Assembly: GCA_018710885.1 (NCBI GenBank)
Contig: DVJA01000019.1
Location: 1 to 64,000 of the forward strand
Direction: 5' to 3'
Length of the DNA stretch: 64,000 nucleotides
Source of the DNA: Scatomorpha merdigallinarum
GTDB lineage: Bacteria > Bacillota > Clostridia > Oscillospirales > Oscillospiraceae
Shown here: positions 1-8,076 of the stretch, in pieces
Layout of the letters: every line of letters starts with the position of its first letter
Position numbering within the stretch: position 1 is the first letter of the stretch
Notes under the pieces: model-generated
Databases searched by the model: none
The model's input: the letters and a program-made list of their open reading frames with translations, nothing else
What the model was told of the DNA's origin: nothing
Program-made: the position numbers and the translations under genes

Positions 1-1
1 C

Positions 2-205
2 GCCTGGGACAACGCCAAAAAGTACATAGAAGCTGGACATCACGGCGGCAAGGGCAGCGAGTGCCACAAGGCAGGCGTCATCGGCGACACCGTAGGCGAC
101 CCCTTCAAGGACACCTCCGGCCCGAGCCTGAACATACTCATCAAGCTCTGCTCGACCGTTTCCATAGTGTTCTCGGCCGTCATAGCCAACGTTCACCTCT
201 TCTGA
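2..205 (+). CDS. hppA: Membrane-bound ion-pumping pyrophosphatase, C-terminal end (partial)
   Basis: The frame enters from the left edge and ends at TGA 203-205, giving 67 residues. It carries the conserved end of membrane pyrophosphatases: AWDNAKKYIE, then GGKGSECHKAGVIGDTVGDP (metal and pyrophosphate-binding acidic and lysine residues), then a last hydrophobic helix (LNILIKLCSTVSIVFSAVIA). These enzymes couple pyrophosphate hydrolysis to Na+ or H+ export. The residue that decides Na+ against H+ specificity lies outside the window. A strong terminator follows 18 nt later. Confidence 0.93.
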   Translation, partial: AWDNAKKYIEAGHHGGKGSECHKAGVIGDTVGDPFKDTSGPSLNILIKLCSTVSIVFSAVIANVHLF

Positions 206-222
206 TTACCTTACCCCCGTAC

Positions 223-259
223 AAAAAGGGCAAGCCGGTTTTCCCGGCTTGCCCTTTTT
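223..259. terminator. Bidirectional terminator between hppA and the MarR gene
   Basis: An 11-bp perfect stem (GGGCAAGCCGG at 228-238, CCGGCTTGCCC at 244-254) is flanked by A5 and T5, so it can end transcription from both sides. It lies between converging gene ends. Confidence 0.9.
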
Positions 260-265
260 GCGTCT

Positions 266-706
266 TTAAATGTCCTCAAGTTTTGACACTATCTCGCGGA
301 ACACCTCATAAAATGTCGCAACCTTCTCCCCATCCAAACTGCTGCTAACAGCCGCCAGCTTCTCAACAACTATGCCGCTGAGTTCTTCGGCCTCTGCCCT
401 GCCGCGCTCTGTGAGTATCAGGCTGCCGCGGTAGCGGCGCTTGACCCCCGGGTCAGTCTCGCAAATGAGCCCCCAATGCTCCAACTCAGCCGTCACACGT
501 GAAATCTGCGCCCTGTCCACACCGCAGCGGGCGCTCAATTCAGTGGCGCTCAGTCCCTCGGGCGCGTCCAGCAACCTCAAGAGGCAGCTCACATGCACGC
601 TCCTGAGCCCAAACTCCTTCGTATATTTCTCCTGTGCCCGGCGCAACTGCTTGTATGAACTGGATACCAGGCCGGTAAACTCATAGAATCTCTCTATTTC
701 GTCCAC
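266..706 (-). CDS. MarR-family transcriptional regulator
   Basis: 146 residues if read from the GTG at 706, which has GAGGTGG five bases upstream; longer in-frame versions run through the promoter. The middle has a winged helix-turn-helix (SATELSARCGVDRAQISRVT, then the wing around RRYRGSLILTERG) with helices on both sides, the usual MarR dimer layout and length. It is divergent from degV. The shared 100-bp region has two palindromes over both promoters, so autoregulation and control of degV are likely. The ligand is unknown. Confidence 0.88.
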   Translation of the reverse strand: MDEIERFYEFTGLVSSSYKQLRRAQEKYTKEFGLRSVHVSCLLRLLDAPEGLSATELSARCGVDRAQISRVTAELEHWGLICETDPGVKRRYRGSLILTERGRAEAEELSGIVVEKLAAVSSSLDGEKVATFYEVFREIVSKLEDI

Positions 707-725
707 AAATTCCACCTCGTAACTT

Positions 726-786
726 ATAATACAACTAAGATATTGACAAGTCAACATTTTCGTTGTATAGTTTGTTGAGCACTCAA
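726..786. promoter_or_regulatory. Divergent MarR/degV promoters with two palindromic operators
   Basis: Forward promoter: TTGACA at 743-748, 17-bp spacer, TATAGT at 766-771. Reverse promoter: TTGACT (749-754 on the other strand), 17-bp spacer, TATTAT (726-731). The palindrome TTGACAAGTCAA (743-754) covers both -35 boxes. A second one, TTGAGCACTCAA (775-786), lies just after the forward -10. Their centres are 32 bp apart, about three helix turns. Binding by the adjacent MarR protein is inferred. Confidence 0.8.
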
Positions 787-808
787 CATTTATATTTGGA
801 GGAGCACA

Positions 809-1657
809 ATGGCTGTTAAAATACTGGTCGACTCGACTTTTGACTTCACTCAGGAGCAGCTTGACGAGCTTGGGCTGGACTGCGTCCGGCTGCGCGTACA
901 CTTTGGCGATGCGGAATTCATCGACGGCGTGTCTATGACGCCGCAGCAGTTTTACGAGCGCCTCATAGAGAGCGACACACTGCCGACGACAAGCCAGGCA
1001 ACGCCCACAGACTTTGCCGAGGCCTTCGAACGGCTGACCGCAAACGGCGACGATGTGCTGGCGCTCACGCTCTCTTCCGAGCTCTCCGGCACATATCAGA
1101 GCGCGATGATAGCCGCGGCAGACTTTGCCGGACACATCCGTGTTGTGGACACGCTAAGCGTCTCCCTGGGCGCACAGATAATAGCTCTCTATGCGCACCG
1201 CCTTGTTTCAGAGGGAAAGGGCCTGGACGCCGCGGCAGATGAGGTGGAGGCCGCCAAGGGGCGCGCGCACGTCATAGCGCTGCTTGACACCCTGGAGTAT
1301 CTCAAGCGCGGCGGGCGCATATCCAGCGCGGCCGCATTCACCGGCGGCATACTCTCAATAAAGCCGGTAATCACTATTCGTAACGGCGCAGTGGCTGTGA
1401 TAGGCAAGGCCCGCGGTTCCAAGAATGGCAACAACCTGCTCTCTCAGATGATAGGGAAATACGGCGTAGACTTCTCCATGCCCTACATGCTGGGCTACTC
1501 CGGTCTCTCCGACGCCACTCTGCAAAAGTACAAGGCCGACAGCGCCAGGCTCTGGGTTGGGCATGCCGACGATCTTCCGGTGATGGTCATAGGCAGCGTA
1601 ATAGGCACGCACGCCGGCCCCGGCGCGCTGGGTGTGGCTTTCTTCGGTCTCGAATAA
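809..1657 (+). CDS. DegV family fatty-acid-binding protein
   Basis: 282 residues with GGAGGA before the ATG. DegV proteins bind long-chain fatty acids; in Gram-positives some act as FakB, presenting fatty acid to the kinase FakA. Signature pieces are the N-terminal VDSTFDF, TSQAT near residues 60-65 and the SSELSGTYQSA loop at 89-99, with a FGLE-type end. No fakA is nearby. The gene is single, under the divergent promoter shared with the MarR gene, and ends at a strong terminator. A fatty-acid-responsive MarR would fit but is inference. Confidence 0.92.
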   Translation: MAVKILVDSTFDFTQEQLDELGLDCVRLRVHFGDAEFIDGVSMTPQQFYERLIESDTLPTTSQATPTDFAEAFERLTANGDDVLALTLSSELSGTYQSAMIAAADFAGHIRVVDTLSVSLGAQIIALYAHRLVSEGKGLDAAADEVEAAKGRAHVIALLDTLEYLKRGGRISSAAAFTGGILSIKPVITIRNGAVAVIGKARGSKNGNNLLSQMIGKYGVDFSMPYMLGYSGLSDATLQKYKADSARLWVGHADDLPVMVIGSVIGTHAGPGALGVAFFGLE

Positions 1658-1667
1658 GGAATCAAAT

Positions 1668-1704
1668 AAAAAGCAGGGACGGATACATCCGTCCCTGCTT
1701 TTTT
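1668..1704. terminator. Bidirectional terminator between degV and the DUF2461 gene
   Basis: AAAAAGCAGGGACGGAT (1668-1684) pairs perfectly with ATCCGTCCCTGCTTTTT (from 1687), leaving a 2-nt apical loop, with a T tract. Confidence 0.9.
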
Positions 1705-1728
1705 GGAAACAAAGCTCTGTCCGATTCG

Positions 1729-2415
1729 TCAACGTATGTGTTCTCTCAGCCTGGACATGCTCAGGGCCTTGAGGAAGAAGTCATAGACCGGCACGATGCG
1801 TTTGAAGTCGCGCACAAGACGTTCGGGGAGTTCCTCGGAGTAGAGTATGCCGAGCTCAGTTTCCTCATGAGTGAGGCAGAAGCTCTTCTCGTCCAGCCAG
1901 GCACGCTCGTTTTCCGGCGCGTCCGGATGACGGGAGCGCTTGTAGCGCTCATCTTCCAGTTCAAAAACATCCTGCCCCTCAAAGGCCGAGAGTGCAGCCA
2001 GCCAGTCTGCGTCGTGCGAGAGTATGAGCTCTCTGGCGCACTCCATGACTGCAGGATCGGTCTGATACCAGCCGCAGCCCCAGCGCAGGCAGCGCGGCGA
2101 GTACTCAAACCAGAAGCTGGGATAGTTCTCGTATTTGGCGCGCAGCAGCGTTATCCACATCACGTCGCGGTATATGGGCAGCTCGGGGCCCCGGCGCGTG
2201 TCGCGCCAGATACGTGAAATGCTCTTGCCGACTTTGGGTATTATTATGAGCGAAGGGTCTATCTCCCACATGGCCGGGGCCAGGGCCTCAACCAGCCCAG
2301 CCGTCGGCTCCACTACGAGTTTCAGGTATTCTTCACGGTGGGCGTGAAACCACTCGCGCGAGTTCATCACCCGGTTGAGGGCCATGAAGTCCAATGTGGC
2401 TTCTGAAAATGGCAT
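1729..2415 (-). CDS. DUF2461 family protein
   Basis: 228 residues. It has the DUF2461 pattern: N-terminal LDFMALNRVMNSREWFHAHR, the SRIWRDTRRGPELPIYRD segment, and the WYQTDPAVMECARELI and DDFKRIVP-like tail regions. The family is widespread and has no proven reaction. No signal peptide or membrane segment is visible, so it should be cytoplasmic. It is single, facing degV tail to tail. A plausible promoter (TTGCGT, 17 bp, TATAAT) lies at 2448-2476 on the same strand. Confidence 0.88.
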   Translation of the reverse strand: MPFSEATLDFMALNRVMNSREWFHAHREEYLKLVVEPTAGLVEALAPAMWEIDPSLIIIPKVGKSISRIWRDTRRGPELPIYRDVMWITLLRAKYENYPSFWFEYSPRCLRWGCGWYQTDPAVMECARELILSHDADWLAALSAFEGQDVFELEDERYKRSRHPDAPENERAWLDEKSFCLTHEETELGILYSEELPERLVRDFKRIVPVYDFFLKALSMSRLREHIR

Positions 2416-2447
2416 ATTTCGTCGTCTCCTGTCTGAAATGCGCTGAA

Positions 2448-2476
2448 ATTATACCACGGTCAAATGTCAAACGCAA
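2448..2476 (-). promoter_or_regulatory. Promoter of the DUF2461 gene
   Basis: On the minus strand: -35 TTGCGT (2471-2476), 17-bp spacer, -10 TATAAT (2448-2453), about 32 bp before the start codon. A TTGACA nearby is only 11 bp from the -10. Confidence 0.55.
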
Positions 2477-2575
2477 GTTTACAAATATAGCTGGAAAAAA
2501 GCACGCATATGTGATAGTATAGTACACGCCGTATTGTTTTACGCGGCAAAAAAGCGCTTGCCAGGAGGGTAATAA

Positions 2576-3433
2576 ATGCGCAGTTTTATGAAGCGGGTGG
2601 ACCTGTTCTGTTATAAACACCCACGCTTTGGAATAAACAATTTCATGCTGTACGTCGTTTTCGGCACGCTCGCCGTGTGGCTGTTGGGCGCCATGGACAC
2701 GACAAACATGCTTTACTACTATCTGACGTTTGACGCCAACGCCGTGCTGCACGGTCAGGTGTGGCGAATAATCACCTTTATTTTCATACCGCAGAGCAGC
2801 GGACTGTGGCTGCTGCTGTTTTTGTACTTCTACTACTTCATCGGCTCCACGCTAGAGCGCGAGTGGGGACCTGGCAGGTTCACCATCTACTACCTTATGG
2901 GCATGCTGCTGACGGTCATCTACGGCTTCGTGACCTATTTCGTCACGGGCAGGTCATATTTCATGACCTCAAACTATATCAACCTCAGCATGTTCTTCGC
3001 CTTTGCCACACTGTTCCCGGACAACCGCGTGCTGGTCTTCTACATCATCCCCATCAAGATAAAGTGGCTGGCTCTGGCCGACGCGCTCTACTTTGTCTAC
3101 GCCATTTTCTCCGACCTCGGCCGTGGACTGGGCATGATGAGCTTCCTGCCGCTTGTGGCCATACTCAACTACTTCCTCTTCTGCGGCGACGACCTCTTCC
3201 GCGGCGTCATGCCGCGCGGACGTCAGCGCCGGGCAAAAACCGTGAATTTTCAGCGCGAAGTACGTAAGATAAAGTACGAGCAGAAACACGCCGGTTACAC
3301 GCGCAAGTGTGCCGTCTGCGGCCGCACGGATGCGGACTACCCCGACCTCGAATTCCGCTACTGCTCCAGGTGTGTCGGCGTCCACTGCTTCTGCCAGGAC
3401 CATATTAACAACCACGTCCATTTCACGGAATAA
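2576..3433 (+). CDS. Rhomboid-fold membrane protein with C-terminal zinc-binding tail
   Basis: 285 residues with AGGAGGG before the ATG. About six hydrophobic segments span residues 24-205, with a rhomboid-like WR (63-64) and the EREWGPGRFTIYYLMGM region (94-110). Where active rhomboids have GxSG, this protein reads YINLSMFFAFATLFPD (134-149), and no catalytic histidine is evident. It is therefore probably a pseudoprotease resembling derlin or iRhom. Residues 245-280 form a cysteine/histidine cluster (C245, C248, C263, C266, C271, C273, H276, H280) likely to bind zinc. The next gene, an anchored propeller protein, starts 45 nt downstream and may be co-transcribed. Confidence 0.8.
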   Translation: MRSFMKRVDLFCYKHPRFGINNFMLYVVFGTLAVWLLGAMDTTNMLYYYLTFDANAVLHGQVWRIITFIFIPQSSGLWLLLFLYFYYFIGSTLEREWGPGRFTIYYLMGMLLTVIYGFVTYFVTGRSYFMTSNYINLSMFFAFATLFPDNRVLVFYIIPIKIKWLALADALYFVYAIFSDLGRGLGMMSFLPLVAILNYFLFCGDDLFRGVMPRGRQRRAKTVNFQREVRKIKYEQKHAGYTRKCAVCGRTDADYPDLEFRYCSRCVGVHCFCQDHINNHVHFTE

Positions 3434-3478
3434 TGCGGACATGGCCGGACATAGAAATTAAACCGGTGGTGTATTGAA

Positions 3479-5287
3479 ATGCCTTCAGGGAAAAAGAGAT
3501 CCAACAGACAGCCAGACTACTCCAGAGCACCGCAGTCTACGGGGCGCGCCATTGCACTTGGCATAGTATTCGTACTCCTCGTGCTGGTGCTGGTCTTTAT
3601 AGTCTATCAAAACGCAACTTACCAGTCCGACAGCCCCCCGGCAGAGACCGGCTCCGGCATTGTCGATCCCGACACGCCTCTCACCTCCGAGAGCCCGGCC
3701 GTGACCACTCCCGAGGCCACTCCGGAACCCACGCCGGTGCCCACGCCCGAGCCCTTCGAGCCGCACGCTGTTGACTCTACGCAACCGGGCAACTATATAG
3801 CCTACACCAACATACAGGTTGACGGCACAACGCTGGGCGACGGCGAGAGTTATGAGGACGACACCGGCATATACATGGGCTATGCCGATGAGTACGCCCA
3901 GATTCCGGGCATCATGACCTTCCGCGGCAACAACCTGCGCTCCGGCGCCGCCTACGGCACGGCGAACATGACGCAGAAGCAGCTCGGCAACTACTGGACG
4001 CACTCTACCGGCTCGCTTATGGACCCCAACGACGGGGCCTACTGGTCCGGCAACGGCTGGACCGGCCAGCCGCTCATAGCGGAATGGCCATATGAGACCC
4101 GTCAGAACATGACCTATATGAACGACTGGGCGCGCCAGCAGGAAACCCTCGTCGAAGTCATCTACCCGGCCATGGACGGCTATGTCTACTTCCTCGAGCT
4201 CGAAACCGGCAAGGAGACCCGCGACCCGCTCTACATGGGCCTCACCTACAAAGGCACCGGTACGCTTGACCCGCGCGGTTATCCCCTTCTCTACATCGGC
4301 AGCGGCTACAACACCCAGCGCGGCCACGTCTCCGTCATCAGCCTGATTGACGGCAGTGTGCTTTACGAATTTGGCAGTTCAAGCGACAGCTTTGCCCTGC
4401 GCACCTGGCCTATGTGGGACGCTTCACCGCTCATAGACGCCGACACTGACAAGCTCATCTGGGCCGGAGAAAACGGCGTGCTCTATATAATCACCCTCGG
4501 CACCGAGTACGACGAGGAGGCCGGGACGATAAGCGTGAACCCGACCCGTACAGTCAAGTGGCGCTACGAGAGTTACCGCCATCAGAGTACCGGGCAGTAT
4601 TGGCTTGGCTTTGAGGCCTCGCCCATAGTCTGGCAGGGCTACATTTTCCTCGCAGACAACGGCGGCCACTTCATGTGTCTCAACCTCGACACGCTTGAGC
4701 TCGTGTGGGTGCAGGACATCCTCGACGACTCCAACTGCACTCCCGTGCTGGACTTTGAGGACGGCCACCCCTACCTCTACATCTCCACCAGCTATCACCT
4801 CGGTTGGAGAAGCTGGACGACCGCCGAAATACCGGTCTGGAAGATTGACGCCGAGACCGGCGAAATAGTGTGGCAAGTCAACTACACCTGCTACAGTGCC
4901 GACGGTCTCTCCGGCGGCGCCCAGTCGAGCATAGCGCTCGGTCAGGGCAGCCTGGGCGACTATATATACCTCTCCATGTCCCGCTACCCGACCAGTGAAG
5001 GCGGCACGCTGCTGGCGCTGAAAAAATCTGACGGCAGCGAGGCCTGGACTATGAACACCCAGGTATACAGTTGGTCCACGCCGACCTGCGTATACGACCA
5101 GGACGGCAATGGGTACGTGATATACTGTACGCTGGGCCAGTACATGTATCTCATTGACGGCGTCACAGGTGATCAGCTCGACGCCATGAACTGCTCCGGC
5201 AAGTTTGAAGCCAGCCCGGCGGTCTACAACAACTGGATAGTTGTCGGCCACCGCAACGGCTCCATCTACGGCGTGCAACTGACATAA
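3479..5287 (+). CDS. Membrane-anchored PQQ-type beta-propeller protein
   Basis: 602 residues. A basic cytoplasmic start is followed by one membrane helix (about 23-45), then a Pro/Thr/Glu-rich linker (about 72-95), so the rest is outside the cell. The large domain has repeated propeller blades such as GYVYFLELETGKETRDP, GHFMCLNLDTLELVW and TAEIPVWKIDAETGEIVWQ, each pairing a tryptophan or tyrosine with an ETG or DG turn. These resemble PQQ-like WD blades used as binding scaffolds. No quinoprotein catalytic residues were identified, so an enzymatic role is not claimed. A scaffold or sensor at the cell surface is the best guess. Confidence 0.82.
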   Translation: MPSGKKRSNRQPDYSRAPQSTGRAIALGIVFVLLVLVLVFIVYQNATYQSDSPPAETGSGIVDPDTPLTSESPAVTTPEATPEPTPVPTPEPFEPHAVDSTQPGNYIAYTNIQVDGTTLGDGESYEDDTGIYMGYADEYAQIPGIMTFRGNNLRSGAAYGTANMTQKQLGNYWTHSTGSLMDPNDGAYWSGNGWTGQPLIAEWPYETRQNMTYMNDWARQQETLVEVIYPAMDGYVYFLELETGKETRDPLYMGLTYKGTGTLDPRGYPLLYIGSGYNTQRGHVSVISLIDGSVLYEFGSSSDSFALRTWPMWDASPLIDADTDKLIWAGENGVLYIITLGTEYDEEAGTISVNPTRTVKWRYESYRHQSTGQYWLGFEASPIVWQGYIFLADNGGHFMCLNLDTLELVWVQDILDDSNCTPVLDFEDGHPYLYISTSYHLGWRSWTTAEIPVWKIDAETGEIVWQVNYTCYSADGLSGGAQSSIALGQGSLGDYIYLSMSRYPTSEGGTLLALKKSDGSEAWTMNTQVYSWSTPTCVYDQDGNGYVIYCTLGQYMYLIDGVTGDQLDAMNCSGKFEASPAVYNNWIVVGHRNGSIYGVQLT

Positions 5288-5292
5288 CAAGC

Positions 5293-5325
5293 AAAGGGAC
5301 GGATTCCTCCGTCCCTTTCTTTTAT
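5293..5325. terminator. Terminator after the propeller gene
   Basis: AAAGGGACGGA (5293-5303), loop TTCC, TCCGTCCCTTT (5308-5318), then TCTTTTAT. Also usable from the minus strand, where the next gene ends at 5322. Confidence 0.87.
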
Positions 5326-6038
5326 CTCTCCCTCACCTGTTGCAGCAATCTGTAGACCGTAGCCTGGGAACATCCCAGCATATCTGCGGCCTCTTTGACC
5401 GCGCCTCGTATCATGAAGGCCCCATTCGCCTCCAGAGACGCCACAATGTTCAGCCTCTCCCCTGGCGTCAGGTGGTCCGTGCTCAAGCCAAGTTCAGCCA
5501 TGCGCGCTCTGGCCTGTTTTACCGTGCTCAGCCCGCCCGGACCTTTCTCGCTCCGGCTCTGGCTGGCGGCCAGCCTCTCCCTGTCTATGAGGAACTTGGT
5601 CTCGATATAGTTGTCAGGGTGGCACAGCCGCATTATCCCCTCGGATATATCGCGGAAACGGCTGTCGTCAAAGTTGAAGCACAGCATACCAGTCAGCTCA
5701 TCACCCTCGCGGATGAAAAATGCCGACGATCGCAGTACCTTCCCGTTAGGCGCCTGACTGCGGTAGTGCAGTATGAAGTCCTGTCCCTCATAGCGCCTCT
5801 CTTCAATAATCCTGCGCTCCACCTCTGGCAGCGGCGCGCCTATTTCCAGCCCGCTCACAGTGTTGTTGGCTATGGCCACAATCGAGTGCTCCCTATCTGT
5901 GAAATCGTGCAGCACGATTTCATAGTCCGGCCCGAGTGTGTGGCCCAAAAAATTTGTCAGTCTGGCGTATTGCTGCAATAGCTGATTGTTCGTAAGATCT
6001 CCTCCCAGCCCAATTTCTTCAGCTTTAATATAAGTCAT
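5322..6038 (-). CDS. YheO-type PAS/HTH transcriptional regulator
   Basis: 238 residues. The N-terminal two thirds match the YheO-like PAS sensor: LGPDYEIVLHDFTDREHSIV, then FFIREGDELTGMLCFNFDDS. The C-terminus has a helix-turn-helix ending IRGAVKEAADMLGCSQATVY. These regulators are common next to amino-acid or ammonia-lyase genes in anaerobes. It is divergent from the tryptophanase-like gene across 340 bp, which makes that gene its likely target. Direction of control and ligand cannot be read from sequence. Confidence 0.86.
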   Translation of the reverse strand: MTYIKAEEIGLGGDLTNNQLLQQYARLTNFLGHTLGPDYEIVLHDFTDREHSIVAIANNTVSGLEIGAPLPEVERRIIEERRYEGQDFILHYRSQAPNGKVLRSSAFFIREGDELTGMLCFNFDDSRFRDISEGIMRLCHPDNYIETKFLIDRERLAASQSRSEKGPGGLSTVKQARARMAELGLSTDHLTPGERLNIVASLEANGAFMIRGAVKEAADMLGCSQATVYRLLQQVRER

Positions 6039-6176
6039 ACACGGACGATTGTCAAAGAAATTTGCAAAATATTTCGCAGTTATAATAATAATTTATTGTT
6101 TTCCGAATTATTGCACAAGTTTTTGCCGAACAATTTATGCATTTATTATATTTTATCCATTCTACTTTGAAATTCG

Positions 6177-6378
6177 TTGACAATTAATTATTTTAATGAT
6201 AGTGTTTTTATAGATTTCAGATATCCAGGCAGCCGTTTCACAGGCAATGCAGCAACAACAAGTAAACATCGGATGATGCTGTCCGCTAGGCGAACGCAGG
6301 GCGCTATCCTGTGTTTTGACGACCGGGGTGTCCTCCATGAAATTATGGCGTAAGCCAAAATTACGGAGGTAAAACATC
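6177..6378 (+). promoter_or_regulatory. Promoter and long leader of the tryptophanase-like gene
   Basis: The 340-bp gap between the YheO-type gene and the lyase is AT-rich on its left half. A promoter is seen at TTGACA (6177-6182), 17-bp spacer, TGATAGTGT extended -10 (TAGTGT at 6200-6205). This leaves a leader of about 165 nt. It holds two tiny overlapping frames (6247-6276 and 6273-6353). A hairpin at 6341-6362 (AATT-a-TGGC, GTAA loop, GCCA-a-AATT) sits directly before the GGAGG site. No tryptophan codon is present in either frame, so a classical TnaC arrest is not supported. Confidence 0.5.
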
Positions 6379-8016
6379 ATGGAAGAATACAAGCTGAACG
6401 TCCCTACCCCGCACCACTTCTCTTTCGCGGTGCGTGACGTCCCCGAGGTCACTGTAGAGCAGCGCGAACGCGCGCTCAAAGCCATCCACTACAACGAGTT
6501 TGCTTTTCCCGCCGGGCTGCTGACCGTCGATATGCTCAGCGACTCCGGCACAACCGCCATGACCAACCAGCAGTGGGCAGCCCTCTTCCTGGGTGACGAG
6601 GCCTACGGGCGCAATACCGGCTATTACGTACTGCTTGACACTTTCCGCGATATTTTTGAACGCGGCGGCGAAAAGAACTGGAAAAAAGCCATTGACCTGG
6701 TGCGCACTGATTGTCGTGACGTAGAGAAACTAATGGACGAACTCTACCTCTGCGAATATGAAGGCGGCTTCTTCAACGGCGGCGCCAAACAGATGGAGAG
6801 ACCCAACACTTTTATCATACAGCAGGGCCGCGCCGCCGAATCCGTACTAATGGAAATAGTGCGCAATGTGCTCGAAAAGCGCAATCCCGGGAAGAAGTAT
6901 ACCATTCCCTCCAACGGCCATTTTGACACTACTGAGGGCAATATAAAGCAGATGGGTTCTGTGCCTCGCAACCTCTACAACAAGGCCCTGCTCTGGGAGG
7001 TACCCGAGGGCGGCAGCTATGAGAAGAACCCGTTCAAGGGCAACATGGACATAGAGAAACTCGAGCAACTTATCCAGATTTGCGGCCCTGAAAACGTACC
7101 GCTGGTTTTCACCACTATCACCAACAACACCGTCTGCGGTCAGGCCGTGTCCATGGCCAATTTGCGCGAAGTCAACCGCGTGGCGCACAAGTACAACATA
7201 CCCGTCGTGTTTGACGTCGCCCGCTGGGCCGAGAACGCCTATTTCATAAAGGCCAACGAGGAGGGCTACGCCGGCAAGTCCATTGCCGAGATAGCCACCG
7301 AGATGTTCACCTACTGCGACGCATTTACCATGAGCGCCAAGAAGGACGGCCACTCCAATATGGGCGGCATGCTTGCCTTCCGCGACAGGGGTCTGTTCTG
7401 GCAGAATTTCTCCGAATTCAATTCCGACGGCTCCGTGCAGACCGACGTCGGGGTACTGCTGAAGGTCAAACAGATATCCTGCTATGGCAACGACTCTTAC
7501 GGCGGCATGAGCGGCCGCGACATTATGGCACTGGCCGTCGGGCTCTACGAGAGCTGTGATTACAACTACATGAAGGAGCGCGTTGAGCAATGCCAGTACC
7601 TGGCCGAAGGCTTCTATAAGGCCGGCGTCAAAGGCGTCGTTCTGCCCGCCGGCGGTCATGCCGTATACATCAACATGGACGAATTCTTTGACGGCAAACG
7701 CGGCCACGAAACTTTCGCCGGCGAAGGCTTCAGCCTGGAACTAATTCGCCGCTATGGCATTCGCGTTTCCGAGCTCGGCGACTATTCTATGGAATACGAT
7801 TTGAAAACTCCCGAGCAGCAGGCCGAAGTCTGCAACGTCGTGCGCTTTGCAGTAGACCGCAGCCGCCTGACCCGCGAGCACCTGGACTATGTTATCGCCG
7901 CTGTAAAGGCTCTCTACGAGGATCGTGAAAACATCCCCAACATGCGCATAACCTGGGGCCACAATCTGCCTATGCGCCACTTCCACGCCTTCCTCGAGCC
8001 TTACCCCAACAAGTGA
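6379..8016 (+). CDS. tnaA: Tryptophanase-like beta-eliminating lyase, unusually long
   Basis: 545 residues, against about 450-475 for known tryptophanase and tyrosine phenol-lyase. It is PLP-dependent. The Schiff-base lysine lies in MSAKKDGHSNMGG (K321 or K322). VFDVARWAENAYFI matches the conserved cofactor-site Arg region. HFDTTEGN (181-188) keeps the Asp typical of tryptophanase rather than tyrosine phenol-lyase, and the C-terminal MRHFHA keeps the RHF motif. The extra length is mainly an insertion of about 45-50 residues (about 94-143) before FIIQQGRAAES. Expected reaction is L-Trp to indole, pyruvate and ammonia, but the insertion leaves substrate open. No amino-acid permease adjoins it. 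Confidence 0.85.
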   Translation: MEEYKLNVPTPHHFSFAVRDVPEVTVEQRERALKAIHYNEFAFPAGLLTVDMLSDSGTTAMTNQQWAALFLGDEAYGRNTGYYVLLDTFRDIFERGGEKNWKKAIDLVRTDCRDVEKLMDELYLCEYEGGFFNGGAKQMERPNTFIIQQGRAAESVLMEIVRNVLEKRNPGKKYTIPSNGHFDTTEGNIKQMGSVPRNLYNKALLWEVPEGGSYEKNPFKGNMDIEKLEQLIQICGPENVPLVFTTITNNTVCGQAVSMANLREVNRVAHKYNIPVVFDVARWAENAYFIKANEEGYAGKSIAEIATEMFTYCDAFTMSAKKDGHSNMGGMLAFRDRGLFWQNFSEFNSDGSVQTDVGVLLKVKQISCYGNDSYGGMSGRDIMALAVGLYESCDYNYMKERVEQCQYLAEGFYKAGVKGVVLPAGGHAVYINMDEFFDGKRGHETFAGEGFSLELIRRYGIRVSELGDYSMEYDLKTPEQQAEVCNVVRFAVDRSRLTREHLDYVIAAVKALYEDRENIPNMRITWGHNLPMRHFHAFLEPYPNK

Positions 8017-8032
8017 TAACGCCCTCTCATAC

Positions 8033-8070
8033 AAGAAGGCCCCGCCGTCAACTGACAGCGGGGCCTTCTT
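8033..8070. terminator. Bidirectional terminator between the lyase and GNAT genes
   Basis: AAGAAGGCCCCGC (8033-8045) pairs with GCGGGGCCTTCTT (8058-8070). It separates convergent genes. Confidence 0.9.
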
Positions 8071-8076
8071 CACGTT

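Noticed and set aside
707..1135. Longer N-terminus for the first MarR protein
   Set aside because: It would run through both promoters and into degV; GTG 706 has GAGGTGG at proper spacing.
6177..6378. Known riboswitch upstream of the lyase gene
   Set aside because: I could not match conserved cores of TPP, SAM, FMN, cobalamin or c-di-GMP classes.
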